Assembly (NCBI GenBank): GCA_009922615.1
Contig: RFVF01000051.1
Location: 1 to 33,707 of the forward strand
Direction: 5' to 3'
Origin: Pseudomonadota bacterium
GTDB taxonomy: Bacteria; Verrucomicrobiota; Verrucomicrobiia; Limisphaerales; SXTU01
DNA: 33,707 nt
The position numbers and the translations under genes are program-made. The notes beneath the pieces are model-generated. The model worked only from the letters and a program-made list of their open reading frames with translations. It did not search any database and was not told the DNA's origin. This document shows positions 29,754 to 33,707 of the stretch, piece after piece. Numbering within the stretch: the stretch's first letter is position 1; each line of letters opens with the position of its first letter.

Positions 29754-31181
29754 ATGAACGAATCGCCCATTGATCCATCCTCGTCTCGTCGTGATTTCAT
29801 CAAAACCACCGGTGCCGTAGTCGGCGCTTCCGCGCTGGCTGGTGTCGCTCTCCCGCACGTCCACGCGGCGGGTAGTGATCAGATTTCCGTGGCCCTCGTC
29901 GGTTGCGGTGGTCGTGGTGGTGGCGCGGCGGCCAACGCCATGTCGCAGAGCGGACCGCCCAAGCTCGTCGCGATGGCGGACGTGTTCCAGCACCGTTTGG
30001 ACGGTGCGTTTAACTCGCTCAAAAGCAAGTTCAAGGACCAGGTGGACGTGCCTGACAACCGTAAGTTTATTGGCTTCGATGCCTACAAAGGCGCGATTGA
30101 TTCGCTGAAGAAGGGCGATGTCGCGATCTTCACCACGCCGCTGGCCTTCCGCTGGGTGCATTTCAAATACGCGATCGAGAAGGGCATCAACGTGTTCATG
30201 GAGAAGCCCGTGACGGCGGACGGCCCGACTTCTCGTCGGATGCTCGAACTCAACAAGCTGGCCAAGGAGAAGAACCTCAAGGTCGGCGTGGGCCTGATGT
30301 CGCGCCACAAGAAGTGCCTGCAGCAGTTGCATGCGCGCATCCACCAAGACAAGGAGGTCGGCGACGTGATGCTGATGCGCGGCTATCGGATGCAGGGATT
30401 ACTCGGTTCAGCTTTTTCCGAGAAGTATCCCGGCAAGGACAACAACCTGCCGGGTAAGCCCAGCGAGTTGATGTGGCAGATCTCGCGCTTCCACAGCTTC
30501 ATCTGGGCGAGCGGTGGCGGCTACAGCGATTTCAACATCCATCACATCGACCACCTTTGCTGGTTGAAGAGCCCGCCGGGACAAAATCTCTGGCCGGTCA
30601 AAGCCCAGGGCGTCGGCGGCCGCACCTACCGCACCAGCCCGGACGGCAAGCCTTACGTGGATCAAAACTTCGATTCCTACTCCGTGGAATATACGTTCGA
30701 GGACGGGGCCAAAATGTATATGGACGGGCGGTGCATGACCGGGGCGGTGCCCATGTATCACAGCTTCGTCCACGGCACCAAGGGCATGGCAGTGGCGGCG
30801 AAGTCTGGCGATTGCAACGGGCCCTCCAGCACGTTCAAGGGCCACGTCCTCTCACGCGAGAACCAGCTGTGGACTTCGGATTCCAAGATGGCGGACGATC
30901 CGTATTTCAACGAGTGGCAGTTGCTCACCGACTGCATCCGCAATGACAAGCCGCACAACGAGGTGGACCGCGGCGTCATGGCGAGTCTCGTCACCTCGCT
31001 CGGCCGTTACGCGGCCCACACGGCGCAGGAAGTCACGCTGGAAGAAATGCTCAACCACGAGCACGAATACGCGCCCGGCGCGGACAAGCTCACGTTCGAC
31101 TCGCCCGCGCCCGTGCAGGCGGACGCGAACGGCTTCTACCCCGTGCCTGAGCCCGGCAAGAAGACCAAGCGCGAGTATTGA
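29754..31181 (+). CDS. Gfo/Idh/MocA family oxidoreductase, Tat-exported
   Basis: 475 residues. Tat signal SSSRRDFIKTTGAVVGASAL. The N-terminal Rossmann fold has VALVGCGGRGGGAAANAM (GxGGRG nucleotide motif), AIFTTPLAFRWVHFKYAIEK and the EKP motif in VFMEKPVTADG; then the C-terminal alpha/beta domain (GGGYSDFNIHHIDHLCWL, DDPYFNEWQLLTDCIRND). The protein should oxidise or reduce a sugar or sugar derivative using NAD(P), with cofactor bound before Tat export. Such exported members are strongly expanded in Verrucomicrobia and Planctomycetes. It lies 146 bp after the tRNA gene and ends with a terminator. TTGACA at 29718 has no convincing -10 partner. Confidence 0.93.
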   Translation: MNESPIDPSSSRRDFIKTTGAVVGASALAGVALPHVHAAGSDQISVALVGCGGRGGGAAANAMSQSGPPKLVAMADVFQHRLDGAFNSLKSKFKDQVDVPDNRKFIGFDAYKGAIDSLKKGDVAIFTTPLAFRWVHFKYAIEKGINVFMEKPVTADGPTSRRMLELNKLAKEKNLKVGVGLMSRHKKCLQQLHARIHQDKEVGDVMLMRGYRMQGLLGSAFSEKYPGKDNNLPGKPSELMWQISRFHSFIWASGGGYSDFNIHHIDHLCWLKSPPGQNLWPVKAQGVGGRTYRTSPDGKPYVDQNFDSYSVEYTFEDGAKMYMDGRCMTGAVPMYHSFVHGTKGMAVAAKSGDCNGPSSTFKGHVLSRENQLWTSDSKMADDPYFNEWQLLTDCIRNDKPHNEVDRGVMASLVTSLGRYAAHTAQEVTLEEMLNHEHEYAPGADKLTFDSPAPVQADANGFYPVPEPGKKTKREY

Positions 31182-31207
31182 TCCGCGCTTCGCTGGAGCA
31201 TTTTGTC

Positions 31208-31243
31208 AACGGCCAGCCGCGCGAGCGTCTGGCCGTTTTCCTT
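31208..31243 (+). terminator. Rho-independent terminator after the Gfo/Idh gene
   Basis: AACGGCCAG (31208-31216) pairs with CTGGCCGTT (31229-31237) around a 12-nt loop, followed by TTCCTT. It is located 27 bp after the stop codon. Confidence 0.75.
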
Positions 31244-31304
31244 GGTTATCGGTGCAGCAGAATAGATTCGCTAGCGATATTGAACTGCATGGATTTCCGG
31301 GCCA

Positions 31305-32927
31305 GTGAAGGCAGCAGGGCGGGCTGAAATGCAAAGCGCAACACATACGAATGAGGCGGCCACTCCGCCACCCCGGCTCCTCGTCGTGGACGACGAGCCG
31401 GATAATCTGGACCTGCTCTGCCGGTTGTTTCAGCGGAGCGGCTGCGAAGTTTTTCCGGCGATCAACGGCACGGAGGCGTTGCGGCTGGCGAGTGAGTTGA
31501 AGCCGGACTTGATCGTGCTGGACGTGATCCTCCCAGACATCAACGGGCGCGACGTTTGCCGACGGCTCAAGGCGGATCCGGCCTTGGTGGATGTTTTCAT
31601 CGCCCTCATTTCCAGCATCGAAGTCTCCCCCGACAGCAAGGTGGCCGGGCTGGAATGCGGAGCGGATGACTACATCACCCGGCCCATCGCCAACAAGGAG
31701 CTGGTGGCGCGCGTGGAGGTGCTCATCCGCATCCAGCGGGCGTTGAAGGCCCGCCGGTTGGCGGAGGAGCGGCTGGCTCAGCTCAATCAAACGCTGGAGC
31801 AGCGCGTGGCCGAGCGCACCATCGAGCTGGCCACCGCCAACTACCAACTGAGGGCCGAGATCGCCGCGCGGCAGGCCAGCGAAGCGCGCTTCGAGGCGTT
31901 CATGGAACACTCGCCCGCATTCGCATGGATCAAGGATGAGCGGTTTCGCTACGTATATCTGAATCCCCGGGCCTGCCGTTTTCTCAAGCGGCCGCTGGCC
32001 GAGCTGTTGGCGCGCACGGATTACCAACTCTTCCCTCGCAAGGTGGCCCGGCACATGCGCGGGCACGATGCCTTGGTGCTGGAACGCGGGGTGGTGGTGG
32101 ACGTCACGGAGAACCTCGCGGAAGCGACGAGTGAGCCGCGCCATTGCTGGACGCTGCGTTTTCCGTTGGTGGATGCCGACGGGCGACGTTACGTGGCCGG
32201 CATGGCGGTGGACGTCACCGAGAAAGTGCGGGCGGAGGAGGCGTTGCGCGCGCTACCGCACCAGATCATTGCGGCGCAGGAAGCCGAGCGCCGTCGGGTG
32301 GCGCGGGAGCTGCATGATGGCGTGAGTCAGTTGCTGGCCTCGGTGCAGTTTCGCCTGCTGACGGTGGAGAGCTGGCTGCATGACCGGGCCGATCAAAAAG
32401 TGCGGAGCGAGGTGACGCGCGCGAAGAATTATTTGGGATCAGCGTTGCGGGAGGTGCGCAGCATTTCGCACAACCTCCGGCCACGGGAGCTGGATGATCT
32501 GGGGCTGGTCGCCGCCTTGGGGAGCGCGGCTGAGGAGATTCGGGAGCACGCCGGGCTGCGGGTGGTTTGTCATCTACAGCGTCTGCGCAAACGGCTGCCA
32601 GCCGAGACGGAGCTGGCGCTCTACCGCATTTTTCAAGAAGCCGTGGCCAACGTCTTCAAGCATTCAGGCGCGAAGAGTCTCGAACTCCGGTTTGAACGGG
32701 AAGAGAACGGCGTGACGCTGACGGTTGCGGATGACGGTCGCGGCTTTGCGGCGGCGACCGAGCCGCGCGATGGCTTGACTCGATCGAGTCTCGGCATGGT
32801 CAACATGCGGGAGCGGGCGGAGTTTATCGGCGGGACGTTGCAGGTGAAATCCGTGCCCGGCGAGGGGACGACCGTTCAAGCCTGGGTGCCCGTGACGACC
32901 AGCGGAAGCACGCGAGGGAAAGCATGA
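31305..32927 (+). CDS. Histidine kinase with N-terminal receiver and PAS domains (HisKA_3, NarX/DegS type)
   Basis: 540 residues, cytoplasmic (no membrane segment). Domains in order: REC (RLLVVDDEPDNLDLL, phospho-acceptor Asp73 in DLIVLDVILPD, then PIANKELVARVEVLIRIQ); a coiled coil (about residues 147-190); PAS (FEAFMEHSPAFAWIKDERFR to AGMAVDVTEK); HisKA_3 (IIAAQEAERRRVARELHDGV, His337); and HATPase (ALYRIFQEAVANVFKHSGA, VADDGRGF, SLGMVNMRERAEFIGGTL). The kinase core partners NarL/FixJ regulators, and such a gene follows with a 4-bp overlap. The N-terminal receiver means its activity may be set by another kinase. Start GTG 31305 or ATG 31329. Confidence 0.93.
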   Translation: MKAAGRAEMQSATHTNEAATPPPRLLVVDDEPDNLDLLCRLFQRSGCEVFPAINGTEALRLASELKPDLIVLDVILPDINGRDVCRRLKADPALVDVFIALISSIEVSPDSKVAGLECGADDYITRPIANKELVARVEVLIRIQRALKARRLAEERLAQLNQTLEQRVAERTIELATANYQLRAEIAARQASEARFEAFMEHSPAFAWIKDERFRYVYLNPRACRFLKRPLAELLARTDYQLFPRKVARHMRGHDALVLERGVVVDVTENLAEATSEPRHCWTLRFPLVDADGRRYVAGMAVDVTEKVRAEEALRALPHQIIAAQEAERRRVARELHDGVSQLLASVQFRLLTVESWLHDRADQKVRSEVTRAKNYLGSALREVRSISHNLRPRELDDLGLVAALGSAAEEIREHAGLRVVCHLQRLRKRLPAETELALYRIFQEAVANVFKHSGAKSLELRFEREENGVTLTVADDGRGFAAATEPRDGLTRSSLGMVNMRERAEFIGGTLQVKSVPGEGTTVQAWVPVTTSGSTRGKA

Positions 32928-33664
32928 GCAAACTTAAACGCTCTCTGACATCGCCCTCCACTGGCCTGCGGGCCGAAGCCGTTCGCACGCGCGTCGGGCG
33001 GTTGCCGGACGCTCCGCCGATCCGGCTCTTCCTGGTGGATGATCATCCGGTGGTGCGCGAGGGGCTGCGCTCCTTTCTCGGGGCGGACAGCCGGTTCAAG
33101 ATTGTCGGCGAGGCCGTCAGTGGCGAGGAGGCGTTGAGTTTAGTGCTCCGGGCGCGGCCGCATCTCGTGTTGATGGACATCAATCTGCCGGGGATGAGCG
33201 GCTTGGAGGCGGCTGCCCGGCTGCGCCGGCGTGCGGCCTGGACGAAGGTGCTGATCTTGAGCATGCACGACCGGGGCGAGTATGTCGCGCAGGTGGCGCG
33301 GAGCGGAGCCCGCGGCTTCGTGCTGAAGGATGCTTCGCCGAGCGAATTAGTGCGGGCTATTGAAATGGTGCATGCTGGACAGACTTGGTTCAGCCCGCAG
33401 ATTGCCGCTACGATGTTTAAAGAGCTGACGCCCGCCGACCGGGTGGAACTGTCCCGGCGCGAGCGTGAGGTGCTGGCGGCCATCGCTGAGGGGGCGAGCA
33501 GCAAAACCATCGCGCGGCGTTTTGCCGTGTCGTTGAGCACGGTGCGCACGTATCGGGACCGGCTGCGCCGCAAATTGGATTTGCACAGCATCGCGGCGTT
33601 CACTGAATTCGCCTTGCGAAATGGCCTGATAGACCCCCGTCGGGCGGCCAAAAAGCGATTTTAG
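32924..33664 (+). CDS. NarL/FixJ-family response regulator
   Basis: 246 residues. After about 30 poorly conserved residues comes a receiver domain (IRLFLVDDHPVVREGLRSFL, phospho-acceptor Asp85 in LVLMDINLPGMSG, Lys in RGFVLKDASPSELV) and a LuxR-type helix-turn-helix (LSRREREVLAAIAEGASSKT, IARRFAVSLSTVRTYRDRL, RRKLDLHSIAAF). It overlaps the kinase gene by 4 bp (ATGA), so the two are translationally coupled and form a cognate pair. The target genes are not visible. The start at 32924 leaves a longer than usual N-terminal extension, but the overlap supports it. Confidence 0.95.
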   Translation: MSKLKRSLTSPSTGLRAEAVRTRVGRLPDAPPIRLFLVDDHPVVREGLRSFLGADSRFKIVGEAVSGEEALSLVLRARPHLVLMDINLPGMSGLEAAARLRRRAAWTKVLILSMHDRGEYVAQVARSGARGFVLKDASPSELVRAIEMVHAGQTWFSPQIAATMFKELTPADRVELSRREREVLAAIAEGASSKTIARRFAVSLSTVRTYRDRLRRKLDLHSIAAFTEFALRNGLIDPRRAAKKRF

Positions 33665-33674
33665 CGATTTGATG

Positions 33675-33707
33675 CTTGTCGGGCATTTGCCCGACAAGCT
33701 TGTCGGG
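33675..33707. repeat. Alternating palindromic repeat at the right window edge
   Basis: CTTGTCGGGCA (33675-33685) and TGCCCGACAAG (33688-33698) form a perfect 11-bp stem with a TT loop. The next 9 bases, CTTGTCGGG, start the unit again, so 33690-33707 is itself a perfect 18-bp palindrome. It begins 11 bp after the response regulator stop and is cut by the window end. It could act as a terminator, but it looks like the start of a repeat array. Confidence 0.75.

Overview
GC-rich bacterial chromosome, most likely a verrucomicrobium of the Pedosphaera/Limisphaerales type. This is inferred from the gene mix: PVC-type heme-binding CxxCH protein, DUF1549/DUF1553 and DUF1501 Tat proteins, WD40 partner, H-x9-DG and FTLIELL pseudopilins, ThuA and Tat-exported Gfo/Idh proteins, and a pgk-tpiA-secG order. 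No phage, CRISPR or plasmid genes were seen. One tRNA gene is present.

Layout. 1-1599: 3' part of a heme-binding-domain gene whose frame is open to the left edge and runs through a pair of REP-like palindromes and a 21-bp minisatellite. 1695-9519 (+): pgk, tpiA, secG, a peptide ABC transporter (binding protein and two permeases, no ATPases), a secreted sugar isomerase-like protein and a GDSL esterase. 9533-11206 (-): mtnP and a pseudopilin. 11325-13099 (+): leuD, a GreA/GreB-type factor and a small secreted protein. 13161-14866 (-): AraC regulator and a double-NIPSNAP protein. 14965-15771 (+): inositol monophosphatase family. 15874-16563 (-): SGNH hydrolase. 16696-21228 (+): DUF1549/DUF1553, a small helical protein, DUF1501 and WD40. 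21311-21877 (+): GYF-like membrane protein. 21881-25005 (-): G3E GTPase with a GcvH-like protein upstream, ThuA protein, small pilin. 25226-27145 (+): nuoA and a phosphohexomutase. 27150-27225: IS630-type transposase scrap. 27417-31181 (+): lipoprotein, second DUF1501, tRNA-Thr(CGT), Gfo/Idh oxidoreductase. 31305-33664 (+): REC-PAS histidine kinase overlapping a NarL-type regulator.

Main points of interest. (1) The pgk-tpiA junction carries an apparent deletion that removes the PGK C-terminus and the TIM N-terminal catalytic Asn/Lys segment and leaves the genes in different frames; it is either real and remarkable or an assembly error. (2) Inverted palindromes and a minisatellite that reverses orientation lie in the open frame of the first gene. 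(3) A lone lipoyl-type H-like protein is paired with a CxCC G3E GTPase. (4) The Gre-family protein lacks the usual acidic tip. Several different short palindromic repeats are scattered between genes. I see no convincing complete new defence or mobile system; the GTPase/H-protein pair is the best candidate for an uncharacterised two-gene module.
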